A program made the position numbers and the translations under genes. Shown piece by piece: positions 34,974 through 44,275 of a stretch of DNA of 61,930 bases; position 1 is the stretch's first letter, and each line of letters starts with the position of its first letter. The DNA is taken from positions 1 through 61,930 of the forward strand of contig JBNMLP010000017.1 of the NCBI GenBank assembly GCA_050874905.1, in the 5' to 3' direction. A model generated the notes under the pieces. The model made no database searches and was not told where the DNA came from. It saw only the letters and a program-made list of their open reading frames with translations. The DNA comes from NC2004 sp050874905. Lineage in GTDB: Bacteria; Bacillota; Clostridia; Lachnospirales; Lachnospiraceae.

Positions 34974-36662
34974 ATGGCTGTAGTAGGGATAGATTTAGGA
35001 ACCACCAACAGTCTGGTGGCATATTGGGATGAAACAGAGAAGGAAGCAAAGATCATTCCCAATGCATTGGGAGAACATTTGACGCCCTCGGTTGTCAGTG
35101 TAGACGAAAATGGAGAAGTGTTATTAGGACGTGTGGCAAAAGAATATCAGGTAGTACATCCGGAGCGGAGTGCCTCCGTATTCAAGCGTCACATTGGAAC
35201 CAAAAAAGAATATGTATTGGGAGATCGCACCTTTCTTCCGGAAGAGCTTTCTGCGATGGTCGTAAGATCATTGAAAAAAGATGCAGAAGAATATTTGAAC
35301 GAGGAAGTGACAGAGGCGGTCATCAGTGTGCCGGCGTATTTCAGTGATGCGCAAAGAAAGGCAACAAAGCGTGTGGGAGAACTTGCCGGTATTAAGGTGG
35401 AGCGTATCATTTCCGAGCCGACGGCGGCAGCGATCGCCTACGGCATTGCGCAAAAGGATGCCGATACCCGTTTTCTGGTATTTGATCTGGGAGGCGGCAC
35501 ATTCGATATTTCGATTTTGGAATTGTTTGATTCCATTATGGAAGTACGTGCCGTGGCCGGAGACAATTATCTCGGTGGAGAGGATTTCACCAAGCTTCTC
35601 TCCGACATTTTTCTGGAAAAGGCCGGAAAGAAGGAAGAAGAATTAACGAAAACAGAGCGTTCCATGCTTTACAAAAAAGCGGAGAGTGCCAAAATTGCAG
35701 GTGGCCAGATGATGACCATCGAGTTAAAATGTGGCAATGAAGTGCTTACACAGACGATTTCCGAGCATGAATATGAAGCCAAATGTAAGACCTTGTTAAG
35801 CCGTCTTCGGGAGCCTGTGGAGCGCGCCCTTGCCGATGCTTCCGTAAAGGTTGCCGATATTGATGCGATCATTCTTGTGGGAGGCGGAACGAAACTTCCG
35901 ATGATCCGGAGCTTTGTGGCGAAAATGTTTGGAAAGCTTCCGTTCATTAACATCAATCCGGATGAAGTAGTTGCGTTAGGAGCGGCTGTCCAGTCTGCCT
36001 TAAAGGGCAAAGATGCGGCAATCAAAGAAGTGATCTTAACCGATGTCTGTCCGTATACATTAGGAACCAGCACCTCCATTCAGAAGGAACATGGACGTTA
36101 TGAGCCGGGACATTTTCTGCCGATCATTGAGCGCAACAGCGTGATCCCGATCAGTAAGATGCAGACAGTTTATACGATCCACGATGACCAGCGGGTGATG
36201 CACATTGAGATTCTGCAGGGAGAATCCCGGATGGCGCGGGACAATGTCCTGCTTGGCGAATTAAACGTACCGGTACATGCAACCAAGGACAAGGAGGATG
36301 AGGCGAACATCCGCTACACCTACGATGTCAATGGCCTGCTGGAAGTAGAAGTAACCGTTGCTTCCTCCGGTGAAACGAAAAAAATGATCATTGAAAAAGA
36401 TCCGGGCGCAATGAGTCCGGAGGAGATTGAGGCACGTTTTAAAGAACTGGAGCATTTAAAGATCCATCCGCGTGACAATGAGAAAAACCGTCTGGTACTT
36501 GCCAGAGGGGAACGTCTTTATGAGGAACACATTGGAGAAGAACGGGAGATCATCAATTACTGGATGCTGCAATTTGAGAATGCACTGGATCGTCAGAACC
36601 CGGAAGAGATCGATCAGGTCAGGGAAGAAGTGATGCGAGCATTTGATGAGATAGAAAGTTAA
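34974..36662 (+). CDS. hscC: Hsp70-family chaperone, HscC-like
   Basis: The 562-residue protein has the Hsp70 ATPase domain (GIDLGTTNSLVAYW, DAQRKATKRVGELAG...SEPTAAAIAYG, FLVFDLGGGTFDISIL, ILVGGGTKLPMI) and a substrate-binding domain, but is shorter than DnaK (about 610-640) and lacks the long Gly-rich lid. That fits the HscC type. It starts 13 bases after sigH and may be cotranscribed. A separate dnaK is expected elsewhere. Confidence 0.85.
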   Translation: MAVVGIDLGTTNSLVAYWDETEKEAKIIPNALGEHLTPSVVSVDENGEVLLGRVAKEYQVVHPERSASVFKRHIGTKKEYVLGDRTFLPEELSAMVVRSLKKDAEEYLNEEVTEAVISVPAYFSDAQRKATKRVGELAGIKVERIISEPTAAAIAYGIAQKDADTRFLVFDLGGGTFDISILELFDSIMEVRAVAGDNYLGGEDFTKLLSDIFLEKAGKKEEELTKTERSMLYKKAESAKIAGGQMMTIELKCGNEVLTQTISEHEYEAKCKTLLSRLREPVERALADASVKVADIDAIILVGGGTKLPMIRSFVAKMFGKLPFININPDEVVALGAAVQSALKGKDAAIKEVILTDVCPYTLGTSTSIQKEHGRYEPGHFLPIIERNSVIPISKMQTVYTIHDDQRVMHIEILQGESRMARDNVLLGELNVPVHATKDKEDEANIRYTYDVNGLLEVEVTVASSGETKKMIIEKDPGAMSPEEIEARFKELEHLKIHPRDNEKNRLVLARGERLYEEHIGEEREIINYWMLQFENALDRQNPEEIDQVREEVMRAFDEIES

Positions 36663-36670
36663 AAAAAGAC

Positions 36671-36699
36671 TTGCAATTTAAAAACAAGTATGCTAAGAT
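36671..36699 (+). promoter_or_regulatory. Sigma-A promoter of tRNA-Thr
   Basis: TTGCAA (36671-36676) and TAAGAT (36694-36699) have a 17-base spacer; the tRNA begins 14 bases later. Confidence 0.6.
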
Positions 36700-36713
36700 A
36701 CCATTTGTTGAGT

Positions 36714-36786
36714 GCTTTCATAGCTCAGGTGGTAGAGCGCATCATTGGTAATGATGAGGTCACGGGTTCAACTCCCGTTGAAAGCT
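36714..36786 (+). tRNA. tRNA-Thr (GGT)
   Basis: The 73-base cloverleaf has acceptor GCTTTCA/TGAAAGC, anticodon loop TTGGTAA with anticodon GGT (Thr, ACC/ACU), and a T-arm around GGTTCAACTCC. No CCA is encoded. Confidence 0.95.
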
Positions 36787-36796
36787 GACTGATAAA

Positions 36797-36834
36797 AACC
36801 GTTAATCCTTATATTTCAGGGTTAGCGGTTTTTT
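36797..36834 (+). terminator. Intrinsic terminator after tRNA-Thr
   Basis: A 12-bp stem (36797-36808 and 36819-36830, with two G-U pairs) is followed by a T run. Confidence 0.85.
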
Positions 36835-36888
36835 GTTTCTTTCCGTATTTTCCCCCCTATAATTTCAGCAAAAATTCGTCAGTATTGT

Positions 36889-36917
36889 TTGCCAATTACA
36901 TGAAAAGATGGTATCAT
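36889..36917 (+). promoter_or_regulatory. Sigma-A-type promoter of the SleB-like gene
   Basis: TTGCCA (36889-36894) and TATCAT (36912-36917) are 17 bases apart, about 39 bases before the ATG. Confidence 0.5.
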
Positions 36918-36955
36918 GGTACATAATGTCAAAACCACAGGGGTAGGAGGTTTTT

Positions 36956-37537
36956 ATGAAACGCAAAGGACGATTGCTGCTTGTTTTGCTTTTTGGTTGT
37001 CTGTTTATGACCGGTCAGATGACTCCGGTACAGGCACAAAAGAAAAGTGATACACAGCTTCAAACAATGCGCACACAGACCGGAGCATTGGATTCTGTGC
37101 TGCTTCAGGATAATATCATTGTATATTCCTCTTATATGTATACCAATACAGAACTGAAGATGCTGACCTGCATCATAGAAGCAGAGGCAGGAAATCAGCC
37201 TTATAAGGGCAAAGTTGCGGTTGGTAACGTTGTATTAAACCGCGTGGACAGTGTTTATTATCCGGGCAGTATCAAGGGTGTGATCTTTCAAAAAAATCAG
37301 TTCCAGCCCACCAGAAATGGAGCCTACCAGCGGATGATGAAAAACTATAACAAGGACAGTGCGATGCTTCGTTCCTGTAAAAAGGCAGCAAAGGCAGCAC
37401 TTTCCGGCGTGAATTATGTAGGAGACCGGGATGGCTTTTGTACTCCGGCGGCATTCCGTTCCACGAACAGTGTATATGCGGCGGAGGATTCCATTTTAAA
37501 AATTGGAGATCATGTATTTTATAAGAATAAAAGATAG
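36956..37537 (+). CDS. Cell wall hydrolase, SleB/CwlJ family
   Basis: The 193-residue protein has a signal peptide (LLLVLLFGCLFMTGQMTPVQAQ) and a SleB-type domain with the catalytic Glu region LTCIIEAEAGNQPYKGKVAVGNVVLNRV. SleB/CwlJ enzymes cut the spore cortex at germination or remodel vegetative wall. There is no N-terminal peptidoglycan-binding domain and no YpeB partner nearby, and the sigma-A-like promoter hints at a vegetative role. Confidence 0.88.
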   Translation: MKRKGRLLLVLLFGCLFMTGQMTPVQAQKKSDTQLQTMRTQTGALDSVLLQDNIIVYSSYMYTNTELKMLTCIIEAEAGNQPYKGKVAVGNVVLNRVDSVYYPGSIKGVIFQKNQFQPTRNGAYQRMMKNYNKDSAMLRSCKKAAKAALSGVNYVGDRDGFCTPAAFRSTNSVYAAEDSILKIGDHVFYKNKR

Positions 37538-37553
37538 ATAAAAGGAGGACAAC

Positions 37554-39224
37554 ATGGTGGAAGAGGCAGTAGTATCAAAGAATTTTATCGAGCAGGAGAT
37601 TGACAAGGATTTGCAGGAAGGGGTATACAATCAGGTTGTGACCCGTTTTCCACCGGAGCCAAATGGCTATTTGCATATTGGACATGCCAAATCCATTTTA
37701 TTAAATTATGGACTGGCAAAGGAGTATGGTGGAACGTTCCATCTTCGCTTTGATGATACCAATCCAACCAAGGAAAAGACAGAATTTGTAGAGTCGATCA
37801 AAAAGGACGTAGAGTGGCTTGGTGTAGATTTTAAGGATCAGCTTTATTTTGCTTCTGATTATTTTGACAAAATGTACGAGGCTGCCGTTACCCTGATCAA
37901 GAAAGGGAAAGCGTATGTGTGCGACCTGACGGCAGACGAGATCCGCGAGTATCGTGGAACTTTGACGGAGCCTGGAAAGGACAGCCCATACCGCAACCGT
38001 TCCGTAGAAGAGAATTTAGATTTGTTCGAGCGGATGAAGAACGGAGAGTTTGAGGATGGAAGCAAGGTGCTTCGTGCAAAGATTGATATGAGTGCCGGAA
38101 ATATCAACATGAGAGATCCAATCCTTTATCGTATTGCCCGTATGAATCACCATAATACAGGGGACAAATGGTGCATTTATCCGATGTACGATTTTGCACA
38201 TCCGATCGAGGATGCAGTAGAGGGTGTCACTCATTCCATCTGTACGCTGGAATTTGAAGATCATCGTCCATTATATGACTGGGTGGTAAGAGAAGTTGGA
38301 TTTGAACATCCACCAAGACAGATTGAATTTGCAAAGCTTTATCTGACCAATGTTGTAACAGGAAAACGTTATATTAAGAAACTGGTGGAAGATGGTATTG
38401 TAGATGGCTGGGATGATCCGAGACTGGTTTCCATCAGTGCGCTCCGTCGCCGTGGCTTCACAAAAGAATCCATCAAAAAATTTATGGAACTTTCCGGTGT
38501 CAGCAAGGCAAACAGTTCTTCTGATTATGCGATGTTAGAATACTGTATCCGTGAGGACCTGAAACTGAAGCGTTCCCGTGTTATGGCAGTGCTTGACCCG
38601 GTGAAACTTGTGATCGACAATTATCCGGAAGGACAGCAGGAGATGCTTGTTGCACCAAACAATCTGGAAAATGAGGAATTGGGCGAGCGTGAGATTCCGT
38701 TCAGCAGAGAGCTGTATATTGAGCGTAGCGATTTCATGATTGATCCGCCGAAGAAATATTTCCGCCTGTATCCGGGCAACGAAGTACGACTGATGAATGC
38801 GTATTTTGTAACTTGTACGGGATATGAAACGGACGACGAGGGCAACGTTACCGTTGTGCATGCAACGTATGATCCTGAGACAAAGAGCGGTTCCGGATTC
38901 AACGGACGCAAAGTAAAAGGAACGATCCACTGGGTAAATGCAGCTACTGCTTTAAAGGCAGAGGTGCGCCTGTATGAGAATATCGTGGATGAAGAAAAAG
39001 GAGTATACAACAAAGAAGATGGCTCTTTGAATGTAAATCCAAATTCTTTAACCGTATTGAAAGAATGTTATTTAGAACCATCCTTAAAAGAGGCGGAGGC
39101 TTATGATAGCTTCCAGTTTGTAAGACAGGGATATTTCTGTGTCGATTACAAGGACTCCAAACCGGGGCAGCCGGTATTTAACCGTATTGTATCATTGAAA
39201 AGTTCTTACAAGCCAAACAAATAA
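37554..39224 (+). CDS. glnS: Glutaminyl-tRNA synthetase
   Basis: The 556-residue class I synthetase has the HIGH motif (PNGYLHIGHAKSILLNYG), the Gln-specific DDTNPTKE, and a KMSKS-equivalent loop at VTGKRYIKKLVEDG. The C-terminal anticodon-binding beta barrels are present. Most Firmicutes charge tRNA-Gln through GatCAB; GlnRS in a Clostridium is consistent with an old transfer seen in some gut lineages. GGAGG precedes the ATG. Confidence 0.95.
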   Translation: MVEEAVVSKNFIEQEIDKDLQEGVYNQVVTRFPPEPNGYLHIGHAKSILLNYGLAKEYGGTFHLRFDDTNPTKEKTEFVESIKKDVEWLGVDFKDQLYFASDYFDKMYEAAVTLIKKGKAYVCDLTADEIREYRGTLTEPGKDSPYRNRSVEENLDLFERMKNGEFEDGSKVLRAKIDMSAGNINMRDPILYRIARMNHHNTGDKWCIYPMYDFAHPIEDAVEGVTHSICTLEFEDHRPLYDWVVREVGFEHPPRQIEFAKLYLTNVVTGKRYIKKLVEDGIVDGWDDPRLVSISALRRRGFTKESIKKFMELSGVSKANSSSDYAMLEYCIREDLKLKRSRVMAVLDPVKLVIDNYPEGQQEMLVAPNNLENEELGEREIPFSRELYIERSDFMIDPPKKYFRLYPGNEVRLMNAYFVTCTGYETDDEGNVTVVHATYDPETKSGSGFNGRKVKGTIHWVNAATALKAEVRLYENIVDEEKGVYNKEDGSLNVNPNSLTVLKECYLEPSLKEAEAYDSFQFVRQGYFCVDYKDSKPGQPVFNRIVSLKSSYKPNK

Positions 39225-39254
39225 AATGTCACAGAACAAGGGAGGCCATTACAA

Positions 39255-40112
39255 ATGGGTATATTTTCCGGACTGGAGAAATTAGGACTCAAAAAGTCGG
39301 AGCAGGTAGAGGTCTATCAGCATGAGGAAGAAAAGACGCAGGAGACAAAGAAGGAAACAAGTACCGGAGTGCCAAAAACAGAAGTAAAGGAAGAGGAATT
39401 TCTGTTTGACAAAACACATATCTGTCCGCTTTGTGATAATACCTTTACGACGAGGACAGTAAAAACCGGTAAAACAAAAGCACTGGCTCATGATTCGGAT
39501 CTTCGTCCGCGTTATCGAAACATTGACGCACTAAAATACGATGCCATTGTCTGCCCCAAATGTGGTTTTGCTGCGATTACCCGTTATTTTAAACCGGTGT
39601 CCAGCACACAGGCGAAATGGATCAAGGAACAGATTTCCGATAATTTCAGTGGAATTGAGATACCAAAGGACAAATATACCTATGAACAGGCTATTCTGAT
39701 GCATAAGCTGGCACTGATGACGGCGGTGGTGAAACGTGCCAAAACCAGTGAGCGGGCATACTGTTGTCTGAAACTTGCATGGCTATACCGGGGAATGAAA
39801 GAAGAACGGGAAGACGAAGCTGTGAAAGCAGAGTGCAGAAAAAATGAGGAGGATCTGATCCGAAAGGCATATGAAGGATTTACGGAAGCATTTTCCACGG
39901 AAGCCTTTCCAATGTGCGGAATGGATGAACTGACAGTAACATATCTGGTTGCTGATCTTGCCAGACAGCTCAAAGAATATGAGGTGGCACAGCGATGGAT
40001 CTCCAAAGTCATTATGTCACGCTCTGCCAATGAGCGCATGAAAGACAAAGCACGTATGCTGAAAGAGCAGATCATGGCAGAAAAAAGCCAGGAAGAAGAA
40101 AAAACAGAGTAA
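39255..40112 (+). CDS. DUF2225 family zinc-ribbon protein
   Basis: The 285-residue protein has a short charged N-terminus, then two Cys pairs (CPLCDNTF and CPKCGFAAITRYF, residues about 55-115) that probably bind zinc, then helical TPR-like repeats. This is the DUF2225 layout; the function is unknown. It stands 30 bases after glnS. Confidence 0.88.
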   Translation: MGIFSGLEKLGLKKSEQVEVYQHEEEKTQETKKETSTGVPKTEVKEEEFLFDKTHICPLCDNTFTTRTVKTGKTKALAHDSDLRPRYRNIDALKYDAIVCPKCGFAAITRYFKPVSSTQAKWIKEQISDNFSGIEIPKDKYTYEQAILMHKLALMTAVVKRAKTSERAYCCLKLAWLYRGMKEEREDEAVKAECRKNEEDLIRKAYEGFTEAFSTEAFPMCGMDELTVTYLVADLARQLKEYEVAQRWISKVIMSRSANERMKDKARMLKEQIMAEKSQEEEKTE

Positions 40113-40118
40113 AAAATA

Positions 40119-40158
40119 AAAAGCAGCTTTACGAAATAATCGTAAAACTGCTTTTCTT
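40119..40158. terminator. Bidirectional terminator between convergent genes
   Basis: A 16-bp stem with one mismatch (40119-40134 and 40140-40155) has A-rich and T-rich flanks, so it works in either direction between the DUF2225 gene and the minus-strand gene. Confidence 0.75.
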
Positions 40159-40877
40159 TAATTTAAGATCTGATTGTTTGTTTTGATAATGGTACGTGGA
40201 ATGGCATCTTTTGCATTTTTCCAAGGCTCATCCTGATAGCGGTAATCATATTTGTTGATGAACCACTCCAGATCGTCATTGACACGCTGCATATTGGAAA
40301 AGAAGACCTGATCCAGTACCTGATAAAAGCCGGTGAGTTCTGCTCCCTTTAACATCGTAGGTGCGGTGTCATAAAGCAGGGCATAATGGGTGACACAAAA
40401 ACCCTTGCACTGCTTCACCTTTGCCTGGAAGGAAGGATCTTTTTTCCAGAGATGAAACAACGTATTGATATAGCGGTCAAAGGTGTTTTCAATACGCTCA
40501 CAGATAAAACAGGAAGCGTTTAGTTTGGAAACATAGGCACCGACACCGGAAGGAGCTGCCGCTTTTTTAAACAGTCCCGCACTGCTTTGTGGTTTTTGCT
40601 GGGAGGCTGCTTTTAAGTCTTTGATCAGTTTATCGGAATGGGTCTTTAAAATGAGAGCCAGACCAAGACGGTTTTTCTGCTCGTAAAGACTGCGGATATG
40701 ATGACTGCAAAATCCCATTTCATCTGTTTTGGCACGATTGTCATCCTCCATGTAGCTCGGTCCCATGGTATATTCAATGGCATTGTCTTCTAACGAACGG
40801 TACATGGCACAGATCGGACATTCACAGTCGGCATCAAAGGCATCATTGACCGGAATGGTGTAAAGTTGTTCTTTCAT
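40158..40877 (-). CDS. DUF6062-like Cys-rich protein
   Basis: The 239-residue cytoplasmic protein has two similar halves, each with a CxxC and a Cys-x-x-His pair: CECPICAMY with GFCSHHIRSLY, and ASCFICERI with GFCVTHYALLY. These probably bind metal. I believe it belongs to the DUF6062 family common in Clostridia. The ATG at 40877 has AAAGGAG before it; a longer frame to 40964 lacks such a site. Confidence 0.75.
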   Translation of the reverse strand: MKEQLYTIPVNDAFDADCECPICAMYRSLEDNAIEYTMGPSYMEDDNRAKTDEMGFCSHHIRSLYEQKNRLGLALILKTHSDKLIKDLKAASQQKPQSSAGLFKKAAAPSGVGAYVSKLNASCFICERIENTFDRYINTLFHLWKKDPSFQAKVKQCKGFCVTHYALLYDTAPTMLKGAELTGFYQVLDQVFFSNMQRVNDDLEWFINKYDYRYQDEPWKNAKDAIPRTIIKTNNQILN

Positions 40878-40993
40878 AGTATCGCGTTGCTCCTTTCGAC
40901 TTGCTTCTTCATATTCTTCTCTTAGTATAACGGATTGCACAGGGGAAAAAAAGAAAAATGTCATAACTTTTCTAAATAATTTAAAAATAAGTC

Positions 40994-41022
40994 TTGATTT
41001 TTGATCATAGATTGAGTATTAT
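40994..41022 (+). promoter_or_regulatory. Sigma-A promoter of groESL
   Basis: TTGATT (40994-40999) and TATTAT (41017-41022) are 17 bases apart, just before the CIRCE element. Confidence 0.7.
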
Positions 41023-41033
41023 AGTACCAGATG

Positions 41034-41060
41034 TTAGCACTCGTTAGAAGCGAGTGCTAA
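41034..41060 (+). promoter_or_regulatory. CIRCE operator (HrcA site)
   Basis: TTAGCACTC (41034-41042), nine bases, then GAGTGCTAA (41052-41060): a perfect CIRCE inverted repeat. HrcA should repress groESL here and release it on heat shock. Confidence 0.97.
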
Positions 41061-41096
41061 CAAGAAGACATACATGACTTAAGGAGGTTGTTTATT

Positions 41097-41384
41097 ATGA
41101 AGTTAAAACCATTAGGTGACAGAGTTGTATTGAGACAGTTAGCAGCAGAAGAGACTACAAAGTCAGGGATTGTTTTACCTGGCCAGAATAAGGAGAAACC
41201 ACAGCAGGCAGAAGTTATTGCAGTAGGACCTGGAGCAGTGGTAGACGGCAAACTTGAACCAATGGAGGTAAAGGTTGGCGATAAAGTCATTTATTCCCGT
41301 TTTGTCGGTAATGAGATCAAGCTGGATGATGATGAAGTAATGGTAGTCAGCCAGAAAGATATTTTAGCAATCATTGAAGAGTAA
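41097..41384 (+). CDS. groES: Co-chaperonin GroES
   Basis: The 95-residue heptameric lid of GroEL. LKPLGDRVVLRQ, the mobile loop (EETTKSGIVLPGQNKEKPQ) and the C-terminal KVIYSRFVGNEIKLDDDEVMVV are typical. AAGGAGG precedes the ATG at 41097. Controlled by the CIRCE element upstream; groEL follows after 43 bases. Confidence 0.97.
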   Translation: MKLKPLGDRVVLRQLAAEETTKSGIVLPGQNKEKPQQAEVIAVGPGAVVDGKLEPMEVKVGDKVIYSRFVGNEIKLDDDEVMVVSQKDILAIIEE

Positions 41385-41427
41385 TCGGAATAAAAGTGAA
41401 AAACGAGACTATTGGAGGTAGATTATT

Positions 41428-43056
41428 ATGGCAAAGGAAATTAAATATGGAATCGATGCAAGAACAGCTTTGGAGGCTGGTGTAAACCAGTTAGCAGATA
41501 CCGTGCGCGTGACATTGGGACCAAAAGGACGTAACGTTGTATTGAGCAAGCCATACGGCGCACCACTGATCACAAATGATGGTGTAACAATTGCAAAGGA
41601 CGTTGAGTTAGAGGATCCATTTGAGAACATGGGTGCACAGATCGTTAAGGAAGTAGCAACCAAGACGAATGATGTAGCTGGTGATGGTACGACTACAGCT
41701 ACAGTATTAGCACAGGCTATGGTAAATGCCGGAATGAAGAACTTAGCTGCTGGTGCAAACCCGATCATCTTAAGAAAGGGTATGAAGAAAGCAACAGATT
41801 GTGCCGTAGAAGCGATCAAGGAAATGAGCTCTAATGTAACTGGAAAAGAGCAGATCGCAAAGGTTGCAGCAATTTCTGCCGGTGATGAGGAAGTTGGCGA
41901 GATGGTTGCAGATGCAATGGAGAAGGTATCTGGTGACGGTGTCATTACGATCGAGGAATCCAAGACCATGCAGACAGAGCTGGATTTAGTAGAAGGTATG
42001 CAGTTTGACCGTGGTTACATTTCCGCATATATGTGTACAGATATGGAGAAGATGGTGGCAGAACTTGACAATCCATACATCCTGATTACAGACAAGAAGA
42101 TCACAAACATCCAGGATATTCTTCCACTGTTAGAGCAGGTAGTTCAGAGTGGAGCAAAATTACTGATCATTGCTGAGGATATCGAGGGTGAAGCATTAAC
42201 AACCCTGATCGTCAACAAGCTGCGTGGTACATTCAATGTAGTAGCTGTAAAGGCTCCGGGATATGGTGACAGAAGAAAAGATATGTTACAGGATATCGCC
42301 ATCTTAACAGGTGGTAAAGTGATCTCTGATGAGTTAGGATATGACATCAAAGAAACAACCTTAGAGGACTTAGGTCAGGCAAAGAGCGTTCGTGTAGAGA
42401 AAGAAAATACCGTAATTGTAGATGGTATGGGACAGAAAGAAGAGATCGCAAACCGTATCGGTCAGATCCGTCAGCAGTTAGATGAAACAACATCTGAGTT
42501 CGACAAAGAGAAATTACAGGAGCGTTTAGCAAAATTAGCTGGTGGTGTTGCAGTAATCCGTGTTGGTGCTGCCACTGAGACAGAGATGAAAGAGAAGAAG
42601 CTTCGTATGGAAGATGCACTGGCTGCAACGCGTGCTGCTACAGAGGAAGGTATCATTTCCGGTGGTGGATCTGCTTATATCCATGCATCCAAGAAGGTAG
42701 AAGAACTTGCTAAGACATTGACAGGTGATGAGAAGACAGGTGCAGAGATCATCTTAAAGGCATTAGAGGCTCCACTGTTCCGTATTGCAAGCAATGCTGG
42801 TCTGGAAGGATCTGTAATCATCAACAAGGTAAAAGAATCAGAAGTAGGAACCGGATTTGATGCATTACATGAGACTTATGTGAACATGGTAGACGCAGGT
42901 ATCATCGATCCTGCCAAGGTAACAAGAAGTGCATTACAGAATGCAAACTCTGTTGCATCTACTTTATTGACAACAGAATCCGTTGTTGCGGATATCAAAG
43001 AAGATACTCCGGCTATGCCAATGGGTGGTGCCGGCGGAATGGGTGGAATGATGTAA
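41428..43056 (+). CDS. groEL: Chaperonin GroEL
   Basis: The 542-residue ATP-driven protein-folding chaperone. VRVTLGPKGRNVVLSKPYGAP, NDVAGDGTTTATVLAQ and the terminal GGAGGMGGMM repeat are hallmarks. Codon choice is more biased towards frequent codons than in its neighbours, as expected of an abundant protein. Only this copy is in the window. Confidence 0.98.
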   Translation: MAKEIKYGIDARTALEAGVNQLADTVRVTLGPKGRNVVLSKPYGAPLITNDGVTIAKDVELEDPFENMGAQIVKEVATKTNDVAGDGTTTATVLAQAMVNAGMKNLAAGANPIILRKGMKKATDCAVEAIKEMSSNVTGKEQIAKVAAISAGDEEVGEMVADAMEKVSGDGVITIEESKTMQTELDLVEGMQFDRGYISAYMCTDMEKMVAELDNPYILITDKKITNIQDILPLLEQVVQSGAKLLIIAEDIEGEALTTLIVNKLRGTFNVVAVKAPGYGDRRKDMLQDIAILTGGKVISDELGYDIKETTLEDLGQAKSVRVEKENTVIVDGMGQKEEIANRIGQIRQQLDETTSEFDKEKLQERLAKLAGGVAVIRVGAATETEMKEKKLRMEDALAATRAATEEGIISGGGSAYIHASKKVEELAKTLTGDEKTGAEIILKALEAPLFRIASNAGLEGSVIINKVKESEVGTGFDALHETYVNMVDAGIIDPAKVTRSALQNANSVASTLLTTESVVADIKEDTPAMPMGGAGGMGGMM

Positions 43057-43089
43057 TCATCCTGCCTGACAAAAGCAGAAAAGAATCAA

Positions 43090-43123
43090 AACGCTCTCCT
43101 GAAAGTTCAGGGGGGCGTTTTTT
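43090..43123 (+). terminator. Intrinsic terminator after groEL
   Basis: A 13-bp stem with G-U pairs (43090-43102 and 43107-43119) is followed by a T run. Confidence 0.85.
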
Positions 43124-43242
43124 CACAGTTTTTTCATTGCAAGGGGCAGGCATCTTTAGTATAATAAATGAGAATCACTGGGACGAATGGACCGGAATAT
43201 TCATTTTGTAAAAACATAGTACAGAAAAATGGAGGGATACTT

Positions 43243-43947
43243 ATGTCATCAAGTCAGGAACGTTATGAGAAACGTATGGTGCTTCAGCCGGGAGCGTCAG
43301 AAGTTTCCAGAAGCACATATAACGCAGCCGTTGGCGGGGTATTGTTATATGGTTTTATTGTAGATGCGATCATTGTGGCATTATTTAAGAATAAGGCAAT
43401 TGAGATGATCGTAAACAATCCGGGAGGATATTCGACAACATTAATGTTAATGTTGGTCGTTTATGCAATCTGTTGTTTTGTAGGATCATTCATGGTAAAC
43501 CGTTCAGACAATCCGGTAGTCAGTTTTATTGGCTTTAACTTTTTTGCCATTCCGATCGGATTTGTGCTGGCATATGGAACCATTCCGTTTTATAACGGAG
43601 GAAGCGTAGCCATCGCATTTACATTGACCGCAGTTATTACGCTGGCAATGCTGGTGATTTCCACGATCTTTCCGGATACTTTTTTAAGTATGGGAAGCAC
43701 TTTGTTTATTTCACTGCTGGTATGTGTGATTGTAGATGTGCTGGCACTGCTTATTTTTAAAAGTGATCTGATCTTTATCGATTATATCGTAACATTTATC
43801 TTTTCTCTGTTCATTGGATATGACTGGGCAAGAGCAAACCGCTGTGCCAAAACCATTGATAATGCAGTGGACTGCGCAGCAGAGCTGTATCTTGATATGA
43901 TCAACTTATTCTTACGGATCTTAAGCATTGTAGGAAGAAGAGACTAA
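43243..43947 (+). CDS. Bax inhibitor-1 (YbhL/YccA-like) family membrane protein
   Basis: The 234-residue protein has about seven hydrophobic segments and the BI-1-type pattern (STYNAAVGGVLLYGFIVDA near the start, and SLFIGYDWARA near the end). Bacterial members are thought to be calcium leak channels or modulators of FtsH. GGAGGG precedes the ATG at 43243. A longer in-frame extension to 43168 has no ribosome site. Confidence 0.82.
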   Translation: MSSSQERYEKRMVLQPGASEVSRSTYNAAVGGVLLYGFIVDAIIVALFKNKAIEMIVNNPGGYSTTLMLMLVVYAICCFVGSFMVNRSDNPVVSFIGFNFFAIPIGFVLAYGTIPFYNGGSVAIAFTLTAVITLAMLVISTIFPDTFLSMGSTLFISLLVCVIVDVLALLIFKSDLIFIDYIVTFIFSLFIGYDWARANRCAKTIDNAVDCAAELYLDMINLFLRILSIVGRRD

Positions 43948-43973
43948 TCATACAAAACTGCATATAACAAAAG

Positions 43974-44013
43974 AATCCCCACCTTGTCTCAGCGATAGGG
44001 CGGGGATTTTTTT
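43974..44013 (+). terminator. Intrinsic terminator after the BI-1 family gene
   Basis: The stem AATCCCC/GGGGATT with extra inner pairs (43974-43980 and 44002-44008) is followed by a T run. Confidence 0.75.
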
Positions 44014-44109
44014 ATACAATTTTTCGTATTACTATTCTTTTCCCATCTATGTCTTTTAAGAAGTCTGCTATTTCTCATGTACTGATGAATGACTTGCCAG
44101 CCTGTCTGT

Positions 44110-44261
44110 TTGGCCCCCCCAGTGGGATTCCGGTGTTTTTTCAGGCTTTATTGCACTCGCCGGTGCTTAGATCCCGTATTTTGGGATCTTACGCACCGCT
44201 GCTGAGTGCAATAAAGCGAAAGCGTGCCTGAAAAACACCTGATCCCACAAAGGGGGGCCAA
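44110..44261. repeat. Long imperfect palindrome between convergent genes
   Basis: Successive pairing blocks form one hairpin of about 150 bases: 44110-44119 with 44252-44261 (TTGGCCCCCC), 44122-44128 with 44242-44248, 44132-44146 with 44226-44239, 44147-44158 with 44204-44215, 44161-44166 with 44193-44198, and 44169-44175 with 44183-44189 round the loop GTATTTT. A side hairpin with a GAAA loop sits at 44216-44223. It fills most of the 328-base gap between the BI-1 gene and maf. No open frame or clear target duplication is seen. Confidence 0.85.
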
Positions 44262-44275
44262 CGTCCGGATACGCA

